From Theodoxus fluviatilis (lineage: Eukaryota > Mollusca > Gastropoda > Cycloneritida > Neritidae), in NCBI GenBank assembly GCA_034096865.1, contig JAWQFJ010028249.1:28501-92500 (forward strand): a stretch of DNA of 64,000 bases, in the 5' to 3' direction. Below are positions 15,488 through 27,103 of the stretch, piece by piece. The notes under the pieces are model-generated. The model saw nothing but the letters and a program-made list of their open reading frames with translations, was not told the DNA's origin and did no database searches. Position 1 is the stretch's first letter. The number at the start of each line of letters is the position of its first letter. Position numbers and translations under genes: made by a program.

Positions 15488-16416
15488 GGGTAGAGCAAAA
15501 AAATCCCCAGAGGATCAGATTCTTTTTTCATCTGAAATGCAAAAGGGTCCCTCCTGAAATTCACTTTGCAATATTTTTCTAGATTGTAGGTCAGAATTAT
15601 GTGACCGAGAAGTACTACATATTACTGCTCTCACTGCCTGCATATTTATCATAGGTATTCACTAATGGCAATAAAGAGAGGATGCTCTCTTCCCCTTGAC
15701 AACTTTTGCGTTGTTAACCACTTGGTCATTTGGCTTTGATAGCTTCATTTACCATTCTCATTATTGCCCCTTCCAAGTGAGCTTACCTTTGGAAGAGTGT
15801 TCGCACACAGAGGGGCATTTTTTTGTGGGAGGATTGTGTTGTCTACTTACAGCTGGCCTTTTCGATATGTATAGAGATAGTAATGTTTCACTATGGTCAC
15901 CACTGATCCACTGCTATTTTGGGGTATCTTCTTGACTTGAACTAGATGCTGAGTAACCTTTGCTATGCAGGTTAAGCACTTTGGTAGGTTTCTTTGTGTG
16001 TGAGAAAAGCTGCTTTCTTTTGCTTTGCCTGTCAAAGACAACTGTCTGCCTGTTCTGTCTCTGCCATCCCATGTTCTTTGTGAAATGGTATGTAGCCTGG
16101 GCTGCAGTTACATAGCCATTGCATCTTTGCTTTCTTAGATGCAGCATTGAAATACCAAGCTCCACGTAGTAAAATGACAATTGTGGCGTCGCAATCTCTC
16201 TAACCAGGCGTGGCCTCTTAAAAACTCTTTGCTTTAAAGTGATCAACTTAAGTGGTCCCAGTATATTCATGAACATCATGAATGAACTTGTTCTGAAAAG
16301 TGATTAAACAGAGTTAATGGAGTGAGTGAGGACATAGCTTCTTTCAGAGTCAGGCTTGTTGATTGCCCTCACTGCTTTACATATGATGACTGAGAGTTCT
16401 TGCTTTCTTTTTCCAG
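15488..16416. other. Probable intron upstream of the first visible exon
   Basis: This unique-looking, AT-richer stretch has no frame with a recognisable domain. It ends in a good 3' splice signal: a pyrimidine tract (TTCTTGCTTTCTTTTTCCAG) directly before 16417. I therefore read it as the 3' part of an intron. An AATAAA at about 15670 has no visible gene to serve. Confidence 0.6.
16415..16416 (+). promoter_or_regulatory. 3' splice site (AG) before the large exon
   Basis: A long pyrimidine run is followed by CAG at 16414-16416. The downstream frame is open from here, while an in-frame TGA stands upstream at 16387-16389. No ATG in good context starts the frame at this point, so an internal exon entered by splicing fits best. 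Confidence 0.75.
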
Positions 16417-19400
16417 AGAGAGCTTCAAGGCCTGCAGGAGACTGATGCCAAGTGGCAGGTTGTTGCAACAATCTTGGGAAGCAAGCTCCGTCACCAGAAC
16501 CGAGGTTCCTCCATGGCAGAGACCTCCCAGGACAGCCAGCAGCCGTCTCAGCCGGCAACCCCTGCCTCTGCAGCACCCCTGGCTCCCAGCAGCGCCCCGC
16601 CAGCTGCAGCCCGACAGTCAGCGCGGCAGGCGAAGAAGGAGCCGCACAGGATGACATCATCAGCTTCCTCTTCTCCAGTGGAGAATAAGAGGAGGCGACT
16701 GGCCAAGGAGTCCAGCTCTACTCATACAGAGCAGAGTGCACGTGCTGAGCAACGCAGAATCAGAAGCGCGTCTGCTGGAAGCAGCCCTGAGACAAAGATA
16801 AGGAAAATTGATCTAGTGGCATCTGCTTCTGGCAAGGCTGAGAGAGGAAAAGCTGTTGTGGAGACTCCCAGGAGAGGCAGCAGGAGAACCTCTGATGCTG
16901 CCAGTGTGAGCAGTGACAGGGGCAAGAGCTCCCATTCCCGCAAGGTTGAGGCATTGGCTGTGTCTGTACCTCGCTCAAGGAGTGGGACACAGACGCCCAG
17001 CCCATCCAGGACCAGCATCAGGAGAAAGGCCTCTGAAGCTGCCAGTGCCTCATCAGTTGCTGCCTCCAGAGGGATCACGGAGTCAAAGACCTCTGCTGAC
17101 CAAGGTCAAGCACCACCTTCCAGTGATGCAAACAAGGCAGAAGGTTCTGAGAGTGCTGAAGTAGAAAATGAGAAAACCCAAAGGAAGCAAAAGAAGCAAC
17201 CAAGGCGATCTAAAAGGCAAGGGTTTCAAAGGGGCATGAGGACATTGTGGTCATCGCGTAGCAGGAGAGGGTACACCAGGAGACACGCACATGATAGTAG
17301 GACGTCTGCGCCAATTCAGAGAAATGGGGAAAGGCTTCAGACTTCCAGAGTTCAGCAGTCTGCAGATGAAAGACAGGAGAGTGAACATGTGTTTGAATCA
17401 GAAGCAAGAGGAACTGATGGGTTAATGTCTAGTAGGGAAGAATCTGTGAGAGGTAGAGGCAGAGGAAGAGGCAGAGGAAGGGGCAGAGGTAGGGGGACAG
17501 GCAGGCTTCATTCCAGAATATCAGAGAGGTCTGCGGTACAGCTCATGAAGAAGCGTATAGACGGGAATGCTGGTTACTCCAAAACTGGCCTCAGAAGCCA
17601 ATCTAGCATAGTAACTCGACATGGCATCGTGCATACCAAACGCAAAGTCCCTGTGAGTTCTGATTTTGACCTCCTGAATGAATCCAACCTGAAGAAGCAG
17701 CTAAGACAGGCATCACTTTCTGAGACTCCCAGTGCTCAGGATAGTGACACTTCTCCAGCCTCTCTCAGGAAGTCATTGGAGCCCGGGAAGAAAGGAGACC
17801 CCACAGAATCTGCATCTGCTCCCAAAGAGAAAACTGATAGTGGGTGTCAGGTGGAGGAGGATGAATTTTCTGATACAGTCAGTGAAGAAGATGAAATCTC
17901 AGAGAAGGAAGCTCAAGGAAGGATGAGGTCTGTGCCAGGGAGGAAGTCTGCGTTTGAATATTTGGAAGAGGCGGCTCTTCCACCTGTCCCTAGTCAACCG
18001 CAAGTGGTGCTGGAGAAGGAACTGCTAGGCAGCCGTGCTGTGCACTTGTCCGATCAGAAAGGTATCAAGGTGAAAATATCATCAACAGTGTCAAGCTCAG
18101 GAAGACGCTCTCGCAGGGCATCAGCTGTGCTAACACCTTCCAGAGTGTCTGGCCTCAAGGATTCTGGTGAACCTCACCTGAAAACTGTGGAGGACTCGAA
18201 AGCCTCTGAAAGAGCAGACTCTGTAAAAATCGATGTGCCAGCGAAGGGGAAAGGTGACAAGTTGCTCAGAGACAAGTCCAAATCACCCAAAGAAAGGAAG
18301 CACTTGGGAGGTGAGAAAAGCAAGCTAGAAGAGTGGCAGGCAGTCCGAGTGAGCCAGGAAGGACATGTTGCTATGACTTTGAAGAGGAAATCCTCAGTTG
18401 ATGCTGATGCTAATGTTGCTGCAGAGGTAACCCTTCACTCAGAATCAAATGTGCCCAAGCCTCCTCAGATTGTGGTGGAGCCACCAGCAGGTGATGAGTT
18501 GAGGAGCGACATTGTTCCACAGGATTCTCCTTCCAGTGGCAGCTTGGAGGAAGGGCAAGCATGCCTCAAGAAAGTATCTGCAGCCCTGAGGACAATAACC
18601 GGTACTCCAGCAGATGGCAGTCAATCATCTGAGGCTCAGCAAATCCCATATGACAGAGCTGACCATCCATCAGTTGACTCTTTACCCGTTGACTCCCAAT
18701 CACTAGACATTGTCTCTGCTGATTCAGAGGCAACAGAGTCCATTGATGATCCAGCTGAGGAGGCCGAGTACATGGAGGGGGAAGGGGATGATGTGATTTT
18801 GAACTTGCAGATTGGGGGTTCATCGTGGTCAGGTGACCACAGCTACTCAAAACTGGATGACGAGGCTGAAGAGAGTGAGAGCCAAGAAGGCCTCTTGGAG
18901 GCAGATTCTGCTGCAGTGGATGAAGGCAAGGAGCCCAGGACAGCAGACCAACCCAGTCTGGATGAAGGCCCAACAGATACACCCCTGGAGCCCAGTGCTG
19001 AATGTGCTGTGCCCAAGAATGTTGCAGAAGTATCCAATGAGATGGAGAAGAAATGTGATCAGTCAGAGCAACAAATTCTGTATGGAATGGATGTAACAGC
19101 AGATGGCTCCATGACTCCTTCAGATGTTGGCACAACTGTGGCTGGATCAGCATCTGTAGATAAACATGCAAATGATATGAGTAGCACTGCTGCAGACCCT
19201 GGGACAGAGACTGCCTCAACTTCTGCTGGATTTGAACCTCCTGAATCCTCAGTGATGGCACAGACAAGAGCAGACGCTGATCAGCCTGAGGATGCCAAGT
19301 CAGAAGCTCCCAAGAAATTGGTCGACCAAGGTGTTGACAAGTCGGGTGCTATGGAGATCAAGCCTGCTGCTGATGGTGCCCCCAAAGAATCATCAGCAGT

Positions 19401-21749
19401 GCAGAGGACCACCAATGAGGAAACATCTCTCTCCAAAGAAGAGGTTACCTCACAGCCTGAGGGCACTGGTACCAGCAGTGAAGCCACTGACACTAGTGGT
19501 GATCAACAGAGGAAGGAAGGAGACCTGACCAGCACAGAGACCAAGTCAGCCAAACCTTCATCAACAATGTCTTCAGGAGTGCCACCACCTGTGTCACTTA
19601 TGTCACCTGTGACTGATGACAGCAAAGATGGAAAGCCGCCCACCCCCAGTGATGCAGTGCAGCAGACTCGAGCAGCGGAGACTGAAGGCCAACATGGAGC
19701 AGAGGGCACATCACAAGACAAGCTTGGCACCCCAGTCCTCTGTGAGACAAAGTCTTTGCACGTGGCTTCCCATGTTGTAGCAAAGGAATATGAGTTTGCC
19801 CAGCCTGAGGAAATGCCTCAGCCGGGAGCCAAAGCAGAAAGCTCCAAACCTTTGGCTGCAGTTGATGAGGGAGAAAAGCAGAGAGGTGATGCCAGTGCCC
19901 TGGATGTTGCAGAGGGTTCCCAGGATTCTAGCTCAGCAAGTACATCTTCACTCGTCAAACCTTCTTTGCTGAACACCCCAGTCCCTGGAAGATTTGAATT
20001 CAGGCAAAAAGTATCCCGTTCCCCTATCCAGCTCTTGGCCATGAAGGACAGGAAGGAAGAGGAGGTGTATGAGATGGAGGAGGCTGTCAAATTGCAGAAA
20101 AGAATGAAGCGAAAGCGATGCCCTCGAGGTCCTAAGAAATTTTTGGCTGAAGAACAATTGGACAGCCAGCTTTCTGAACCAGAGGTTGTTCAGGAAAATG
20201 ATTCAAATGAACTTGTGTGTAAACCATGTTCTTTGAAGCTGAAAGATATAATGAAGTATCCAAAATATCTGGCCATAATTGCTAAAGGTCTGAAGTGTGA
20301 CTTCAGGATCCCTGTGCTGGCAAAAGCTGCTGTGCTTGAAGGGCCGGCCCCCACTGAAGGCTCACTTCTCCCTGAAATCACTTTGCAGACTCCAGAGGAG
20401 AAGCAGACAGCACCTAGTAGTGGCTTTGCCAGCTGCTATGAAAATTTCTTGCGTGGAAAAGCAGAACAACCTATTGTTGAGAAGCGGAAAAGGGGTAGAC
20501 CTCCAAAGCGAAAGCCACAGGCAAATCTCCCGTCAGCAGTGGCAGACCCTAGCCCAGTCTCAGCACAAACTACGGCCAGCAGTGGCTCACTGCCTGTTGC
20601 CAGTCCTGGGACAGACTCTGCTTCACTTGCTTCTGCTGAAGACAAGGCTGCTGCTGTGGCCGAGAAATCAATTGGCTTGATGTCCTCTGGTGCTTCCGAG
20701 CCACCAGGCACCATTGTTCCTGCTGAGGTCCCCACAGCTTCCCCACTGGAATCTCCAGCCCATGAAAGCCAGAGTCAGTCACCACTTTTGACAGAGGTCA
20801 GGTACCTCTGCAAAAGTTGTGATTTCTACTGCAATTCACACCAGACTATCGTGTGCCACATCTACCGACACCTCCCTGAGGTGTCCTTCAAGTGCGGCTT
20901 CTGCCAAGTGCAGTTCACGTCCAGGGCCGCAGTCATTGCACACAAGAAGCTGCACAAGGGACAGCAGAGAATTGTAAAGAGCCGCGAGGTCAACGAGGAG
21001 GATTACTATATCATGGAGGAGGTACACAGAATCCCTGTTGCAACAAAGGATGATTGGGTGATGATGTCTGATGCTTGTAAGCGCTTCACCTGCACTCATT
21101 GCCGATTCTCAACTGATGTGAAAGAGGATGTGGAGCAGCATGTGAAGGACCTGCACTCGGGAGAACGCGTCCACTGCTGCAGGTTCTGTGAAGACGTATA
21201 CTGCACTTCCGAGATTGACATGCAGAAGCACTGCACAGAAAAACACCCAACTCGAGTTTCATCGTACAAGACTCTTCCAAACTTTGCAGACATGAATCAC
21301 ATGACACAGAAGGGCAGCAGCAAAGAGAGAGACAAAAACATATTTGACCGCCTCAATACCTTCATCTCTGATGGCAGTGCACCACCGCCGCCAGACTCGC
21401 CTATCCATCAGTACCAGCGAGCTCGGCGCTACATGGCTGTGATGGAAACCAATTTGAAGAAGACGAGTGCCGAGGCTGACAGCACCACCTCTGGTGATGT
21501 GGTGACGGTGTCCACCCCTGTGTCCAACACTGAAGACGACAACGAGGACACAGACCGGGAGACCAGTGACGCTGGGAAAGAGGACAGAAGTGATGGTTCC
21601 AAAGGTGACTCCCTTCCTGCTGATCTGGCTGACAAAACAGCTGGCAGCAAGACTGGCTTGGATGGTGAACCACAGCCTGCCACGCTAGGGAGCCCGTCTA
21701 CTGCAGAAATGGATGCGAAGACCCAGGGCAGCAAAGAGCCAGATGAGAG
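16417..21749 (+). CDS. Large C2H2 zinc-finger/AT-hook protein, exon A (5' end missing)
   Basis: This exon encodes about 1,777 residues and is open from 16390. The first ATG in frame is at 16513, but coding-like sequence continues upstream to the acceptor, so earlier exons are expected outside the window or beyond the satellite. The N-terminal 1,350 residues are disordered and Ser/Lys/Glu-rich. They include an RG repeat at 17450-17505 and long acidic stretches. An AT-hook-like KRGRPPKRK lies near residue 1357 (about 20485-20515). Four C2H2-like fingers follow at about 20809-21245: CKSC...HIYRH, CGFC...HKKLH, CTHC...HVKDLH and CRFC...HCTEKH. A nuclear, DNA-binding or chromatin role is inferred from these motifs. 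I do not recognise the orthologue. The frame meets TGA at 21751, but that triplet overlaps a consensus splice donor, and exon B continues the gene with compatible phase. Confidence 0.85.
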
Positions 21750-21751
21750 GT
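21750..21751 (+). promoter_or_regulatory. 5' splice site (AG|GTGAGG) overlapping an apparent stop
   Basis: The exon ends GAGAG at 21749, followed by GTGAGG, a near-perfect metazoan donor. The donor leaves two coding bases (AG). The acceptor at 32930 supplies the third base C, giving AGC (Ser). The in-frame TGA at 21751-21753 is then intronic. A (GT)n tract begins only 11 bases downstream. Confidence 0.8.
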
Positions 21752-21760
21752 GAGGAGAAT

Positions 21761-21793
21761 GTGTGTTAGTGTGTGTGTGTGTGTGTGTGTGTT
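21761..21793 (+). repeat. (GT)n microsatellite beside the splice donor
   Basis: A nearly pure GT run of about 30 bases begins 11 bases after the donor GT. Further TG-rich stretches lie at about 21945-22055. GT/UG tracts near donors can bind splicing regulators in other animals; any effect here is inference. Confidence 0.9.
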
Positions 21794-22059
21794 GGTATTG
21801 TACACTTCTTTGTTCATTTTAGAACGTATGTTTCTGCCATTTTGGGCTGGGTTTCCTTCTACAGCTCTTGTCACACTATGTGACTGTAGACTGTCAGAAC
21901 CTTGCAGGCAGCTGTCGTATGATTCACTGTTGCATCTACAGAGTGTCTGTCTGTGTGTGGCTGTGTGTCTTTTTGTCTTTTCATGTGTGTGTGTGTGTTG
22001 CTCATTCTCTATCTCTGTCAATGTGTGTGTTTGCACATATTTGAGTGTGTGCATATGTA

Positions 22060-23248
22060 TTTTTTTTTCTCTCTCTTGCTCCTCCTCCACCCCCCCACTT
22101 CCCTCCCTAATACATATAAGTACACACCTTATACTACTTATAGTCTTCTCTTTGAGAGTTAATTGGAAAGATCGCTAGTCCTATTATGACAATCTTTCCA
22201 TGATGGAATTACATCAAATACACTGAATAGTGTATAATATACATGTTTACAATGTAGAGCTGTGGGGTAAACTAGTAGTGGCAGCATTTCTGCGTCTCCA
22301 ATACCCACCACAAATATGGAATGAAGATAATCATTGGCAAAGAGGATAGGAAAGTCTGAGCAACCAGAAGACCCATGCATCACCTGCTGTATCCAGAGAC
22401 GTATTTGTGACAGCATAATTGCAAAGTTATTAGTCCAATGGCAAATGCCAGTGGTGGTGGGGGGAGGGAGTGGGGTGGGGGGTGTTGCCCAATGAAATGA
22501 AAATGACATCATCCAGAGCATTTGATTTTCAAAAATGGGAGGTGGGGGTTAAGGGGGCAGATTAAAATTCTAAAATCTGCTCAACAATGCCAGGAAGAAA
22601 AAAAACACCTTCAGTTAGTGCCTTCTGTGTCACTCACTGATCATGCAGGTGGTCAGAATTGCACATAGTTGTGTGCGTTTAACAATCATGTACATTTTGG
22701 GGGTGTTATCATGATGTAACACTTGACATATATTGCCAGATTATGGAACTACTACGTCTCCCCATGAAGGGATGAACAACATACTAAATTCCGTGCTAGC
22801 TTAAAGAACCCTTAGATTTAGCACGGCTGAAAGACCTCGAACAGATTGAATGAACATATGGACACACAGAGCCATGTGATCCATCAAACTCCAAAACAAC
22901 GATGCTCGGCAGGCCGCTCCAAACCAGCACCGACATGCTCACAACAACAGGCACCCAAGCACCTCAGGCCTCCTTCTCGTGGAGACTCTTACAGGTCACA
23001 TATACTCAACTAAGAAACCATTGAAACCTTCAATTGAATTTGCTTTGTTAAGTTATTTAATCCCCCATCGGTTATTCCCAATTATTCGCCTCTTACTAAA
23101 CGCGCAGGGAGACGCGGTGGGCCAATTCTTTATCCCCGAACTCACAGGGGTAAGGAATTAACAAGAAGGAAAATACAAGGTGTCTCTAGTCAGAGTAGCA
23201 AAACACGAACTTCCGTCGCTAACACAAAAATGAAACGATAAATTCCTT
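22060..23248. other. Intron DNA without recognised content
   Basis: A short T/C-rich tract lies at 22060-22100 and a G-rich patch at about 22453-22485. A minus-strand frame of 120 codons at 22159-22521 has no domain I know. The segment at 22740-23248 may hold the 3' end of the Gypsy relic, but I found no LTR matching the other end. Confidence 0.45.
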
Positions 23249-23756
23249 TCAACTCCTTCTCCGGCACCTCCTACTAGCCTGTTCTAATCTAGATAGGGCA
23301 TCGACCACAACGTTGGCCTTGCCTGCTACATGGGTCACAACAGCACACACTCGTGCGATCTCCTTGCGGTCCTCACACCCGTGATATTCTTTCAACATGT
23401 TCACATGACACAATCGTTCCTTGTGACGACTATTGGGGTTGCGGACAACGTATGTCACTTCCCCTACGCGTCTCTTCACCTCGTACGGTCCTGAATACCG
23501 AGCTGAGAGAGAACTACCTGGGATGGGGGATAGCATCTGTACCTTGTCACCAGGGTCAAACTTCCGATCTCGAGCTTTCCTATCATACCACTCTTTCAGA
23601 GTTCAATCTCTTCTTACTCTTTTTCCAGTCAAACCATATCCTCTCTCGCTGTCTCGCCTCTCCTCGATTCTTGGCAGCACATGTGATAGCTTTCATCACT
23701 TCCTCTCTCAAATCACTCAGGAAAGAAAACACACTCATTCGTTTCTCTCTGAATCT
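23249..23756 (-). pseudogene. Gypsy integrase C-terminal region, broken
   Basis: On the minus strand, motifs typical of the end of Gypsy integrases appear: WYDRKAR, then FDPGDKV, SGPYEV, YVVRNP and LCHVNMLKEYH. They fall in more than one frame, so the segment is inactivated. Odd: directly after the usual end, in the same frame, comes HVAGKANVVVDALSRL, which resembles the end of RNase H, a domain that normally precedes integrase. Either recombination between copies or an internal rearrangement placed it here. Confidence 0.75.
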
Positions 23757-23769
23757 CTTCCTTGCTCTC

Positions 23770-24890
23770 TCTCTCGAGCGGCGCGCGTCAAGTAGCAGCC
23801 TTTTCTTCGGCTCTGATACATTCTTGACCAGAAAGCAACGCCATGCCAGTCGCCGGTTTTCCAGCAGCTGTTGAAGCGTCGTTGTTGTCCCTGTTAGCCA
23901 GCGAGGAAATGTCGTCGTGGAAAATTTTCGGCAAACCTGGCAGAACTGTGGTTATCCTGAGGTTCAGGCAATGGGATGGTCAGCCATTGCTCGTCAGCCA
24001 CAGCAGCAACAGAGGAACGTGGAAGAGAAAACCACCTTCTCAGCAGAGACGAGACCGGCGACGGGCAGAGAAAAATGGAACTTTTGGTGAGCCCCATACT
24101 TCACGCGATGCTCTCTTCGAGAATGATCAAATCTGTAATGTCGCAAACATTGCTTTTGATACTGCTCCTGCTGCACGAGATGCACGGGCTACAATGGAGC
24201 ACACCACCCCATCAGATGTGACCTTTGACCTCCCAGATGAACACACTTGCTTGGCCACGGAGAATGCAGGAGAACGTACTAGCCAGTTACCAGGACCCGA
24301 TCGCGACAACGATGGTATGCTCTCCTCGCCAACTTCGACTCCCAGAGAAACGACAACTGAAGACATCATGGCAGCGCTTGACAACTTTGCAAAGCTGTTC
24401 AAAGAAAGTGTGTCACAGTGCAAGCAAGATGTTCTGGAAATAAGAAGTGACATTGCTACTGCTTGTACTCCACGTCATGAGGCAAACAGACTTGGAAAAC
24501 CTAAGGCATTACCCAGATCTTCCTCTGCCGTGTCGCAACTAGCTGCAGACTCCACTGAAGAAGCCCTCAAAAGCAAGTCCCAAACAGTGAAAGCATTCCA
24601 CATTCGCCCACGATCACCATCGCGACATCATGGCAGGGCTGATGACGACGTCGGCAGACCAAGTAGGAGGAGCGAGCGTGTCGCCTTGAGAAAGCAGTCT
24701 GCACGGACTTCGCGAAAATGATTCGCTGATAGACTCTTTCCATTTGTCTGCGCGCGCCCTCATTCCACTACTGGTGACAAGTAGTGATGTCGTGTACATA
24801 CGTTCCGAGTCATTTAAACGCGTTCTCAGTCATATTGTAATGGGCCGGCATGGCCTCTACAATAAAATTTTCAGTTCAGTTCAGTTCAGT
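23770..24890 (+). mobile_element. Nested 1.1-kb non-LTR-type element with 14-bp target duplication
   Basis: The direct repeat TCTTCCTTGCTCTC stands at 23756-23769 and 24891-24904, exactly flanking the unit. The unit ends with AATAAA (24862-24867) and a (TTCAG)n tail. It contains a single frame of 292 codons on the plus strand. A TSD, a 3' short-repeat tail and no terminal repeats point to target-primed retrotransposition. With no reverse transcriptase it must have been moved in trans, like an ORF1-only LINE derivative or a large SINE. It interrupts the Gypsy relic and is therefore younger. Confidence 0.8.
23843..24721 (+). CDS. 292-aa ORF of the nested retroelement, function unknown
   Basis: This ATG-initiated frame of 292 residues fills most of the nested element. 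The product is polar, rich in Arg, Ser and Thr, with a basic C-terminus (SRRSER, RTSRK) and a central acidic part. A short, possibly amphipathic, segment (LDNFAKLFKESVSQ) lies near residue 180. I saw no zinc knuckle, RRM or catalytic motif. By position it could be an ORF1-like nucleic-acid-binding protein or the N-terminal piece of a longer LINE ORF. The intact reading frame suggests a fairly recent insertion. Confidence 0.5.
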   Translation: MPVAGFPAAVEASLLSLLASEEMSSWKIFGKPGRTVVILRFRQWDGQPLLVSHSSNRGTWKRKPPSQQRRDRRRAEKNGTFGEPHTSRDALFENDQICNVANIAFDTAPAARDARATMEHTTPSDVTFDLPDEHTCLATENAGERTSQLPGPDRDNDGMLSSPTSTPRETTTEDIMAALDNFAKLFKESVSQCKQDVLEIRSDIATACTPRHEANRLGKPKALPRSSSAVSQLAADSTEEALKSKSQTVKAFHIRPRSPSRHHGRADDDVGRPSRRSERVALRKQSARTSRK

Positions 24891-24904
24891 TCTTCCTTGC
24901 TCTC

Positions 24905-25591
24905 AGCCTGAGCTGACTGCCTTGCTCCCTCTCCAAGGGAGACAACTCTACATTCTCCAGTCTACACACACAGTGTTCTAGCAATGACACTGCCAGACTA
25001 CTATCAATGTGGCAAGCCACTATGGTTAGGCTGCCCTCTGAACACTGGTCAGCACACACTGACCTCTTGCAGCCTGAGGCTACGCTAGTCTCAGTCCTGA
25101 CCTGCAAACGAACATCTCCCCCTTCCCTCTGTATCTCTCCTTCTCTCAGCCTTTCCACCCTTGCTCCACACAAGTCTCATGCTCAACCTCTATCTCTTCC
25201 TAGACCTTCACCTCTATCTCCACACACACACCTTCCTCCTCCATTTTCCCTAGTGGACACAACTCAAACCTTTCCGACACAAGTGCATCTCGGGGCTGGC
25301 CTTCAAACTCAAACACCCTTCCTCGCAGGAAACTTCCTGGAGACTCATCAATCTCTCTCTCCTCCTCTGCCTGCTCGCACAGAGCACATGAACCAAGGTC
25401 ACGCTTCCGCTCTTCCACCAGAACCAACCTCTCTCCCTCCTGCTCTGAACCCAAGGCCGGTGGCCCTAACTCGCCACCACCTCTCTCCAGGTCACCAGGC
25501 TGATTGCCACCTACTCTCTCTCGATCGCTAGACCCACCACCATCCAACATGGGTGACAAAAACGTGTCTCCCAACTCTACATCTGGACTTG
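24905..25591 (-). other. Degenerate Gypsy-internal sequence without recognised domain
   Basis: The stretch between the nested element and the protease remnant is highly pyrimidine-rich on the plus strand. One minus frame of 131 codons (25595-25200) is Glu/Gly-rich and matches the acidic linker that often follows the protease in such elements. No reverse transcriptase motif is present. Confidence 0.5.
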
Positions 25592-26886
25592 TCATTCTCT
25601 TGCGAGTAGACGTGTCACTATTCCACAGGAGAAAATTCCATCATTCTCTTTTCCGTCTTCTCTCCCCTCAATCTGAAGGGATCCTAGCATCACGGGCTCT
25701 TTCATCTCGCCCAAAGCAAGTTCAGCCTCTTCTGAACTGAGCACCACCGTCCGACCTGCCAGATCATTTCCCAACACCACATCCACACCTGGATACACAG
25801 TTCTTCGGACACACCAACCACTGCGAGACCACTATAATCTCTGGTCTCCAGTCTCACCTCATGCAGTGGACTAGAATGTTCAACACCCACAGCATCAACC
25901 CATAAAACCTTTCTCCCTGTGTTCGATTCTCCCCAGTCTCTAAGAACTCCAGACCGCACCAACGTGATGCCCGCGCCCATATCACGAGATACAGTGACGG
26001 GTACCTCTTCCTCTCCTACCCACAACCTTCCTTGGGACACATAGGGAGCAGAGTACTCCACCACACTTTTCTCCGCCCTCCGACCCTGTGATTTCACACC
26101 TTCAAACTCTCTTCCTCCATACTCCACTCCACCCTTGCTCTCACACATCGATCTACTCCCCTCAGGCACTACCTCAAGTTTTCTCACAAAGGCCACACGA
26201 GGTCGGGTATCAGGATTCATTCTCACTCTACAATCGCGAGCCATGTGTCCCATCTTTCCACACCTGTAACATTTGACACCCCCAGGTGGCTGGCTTGCAC
26301 TCCTTCGCTCCTCCTTCCTTCCTCCATTTCCCCTGCCAGCATCAGCTGCCTTATCACTCTTCCCTACTTTAGGATTTCTCCCCTCATCTCGGCTTTTCCG
26401 AGGCCCACTATTCATGTGGAGCAGATGATAATCATCTGCCATCGAAGCTGCCTGATCAACCTCTTCTACTTTCCTCTCTCCCAAGTAGACTCTCACCTCT
26501 TCCGTCACAGAGTTCTTAAACTGTTCCATAACAACCACTTGCTTCAAACTGTCTAGATTTTCAGACGCACCGACAGCTGCACACCACCGGTCAAACGTAC
26601 TGTGCAGTCGATAAGCAAAATCCCTATGTGTCTCTCTCTCTCCTTTCTTGCACCCTCTGAACCTTTGACGATAGGCTTCAGGAGTGAGAGCATACTTCTT
26701 CAGAATCTTTCCTTTCAAGGTATCATAATTACACTTGTGTCTCTGCAAAGTGTGATTAACTTCCTGAGACTTCCCAACCAAAACACTACCCACAATGACA
26801 AACCAATGGGCCTTCTGCCACCTCAAACTTTCCGCCTGCTTCTCAAAAGTGGCAAAGAATCCCTCCACATTCCCCTCAGAGAACAC
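25592..26886 (-). pseudogene. Gypsy gag zinc knuckle and protease region
   Basis: The minus frame of 394 codons (26886 to 25702) carries a gag-like region (FATFEKQAESLRW, then the capsid-like QRFRGCKKGE). A CCHC zinc knuckle CYRCGKMGHMARDC follows, and then a protease-like segment. The expected active-site DTG/DSG reads DMG in VSRDMGAG, so the catalytic threonine/serine is replaced. The frame then slips near 25795, and the conserved protease end VDVVLGNDLAG is found in a neighbouring frame (25798 to 25592). It is a decayed gag-pro segment. Confidence 0.85.
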
Positions 26887-27103
26887 CGGGACTCCTGTGT
26901 ACCTTCTCAGGTCAATCTCCCCCCTCTTGCTCTCGCCTGATCCTGTCTTCCTCCTTCTTCGCTATCTTCTCTCTCTCCAATCTCTCCGTGGCTTCCCCAG
27001 CTCTCTCAGCAGCTTCTATCTCTTCATTTCTAACTCTCTGTCTTTCTCCCTCTGCTCCCTGTCTTTCTCCATCTGCTCAGCCTCCAATCGTCGTAATTCT
27101 AGC

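Noticed and set aside
306..15557. Giant open frames on both strands (up to about 4,557 codons)
   Set aside because: They arise because the pentamer units lack stop codons in all frames; no non-repeat domain is included, and similar frames overlap on both strands.
18566..19267. Antisense frame of 233 codons in the zinc-finger exon
   Set aside because: It is a shadow of the sense coding sequence with no independent motif.
21751..21753. TGA as the true C-terminal stop of the zinc-finger protein
   Set aside because: It overlaps a consensus splice donor, and phase-compatible coding sequence with related fingers follows at 32931. It remains a possible stop only for an intron-retained isoform.
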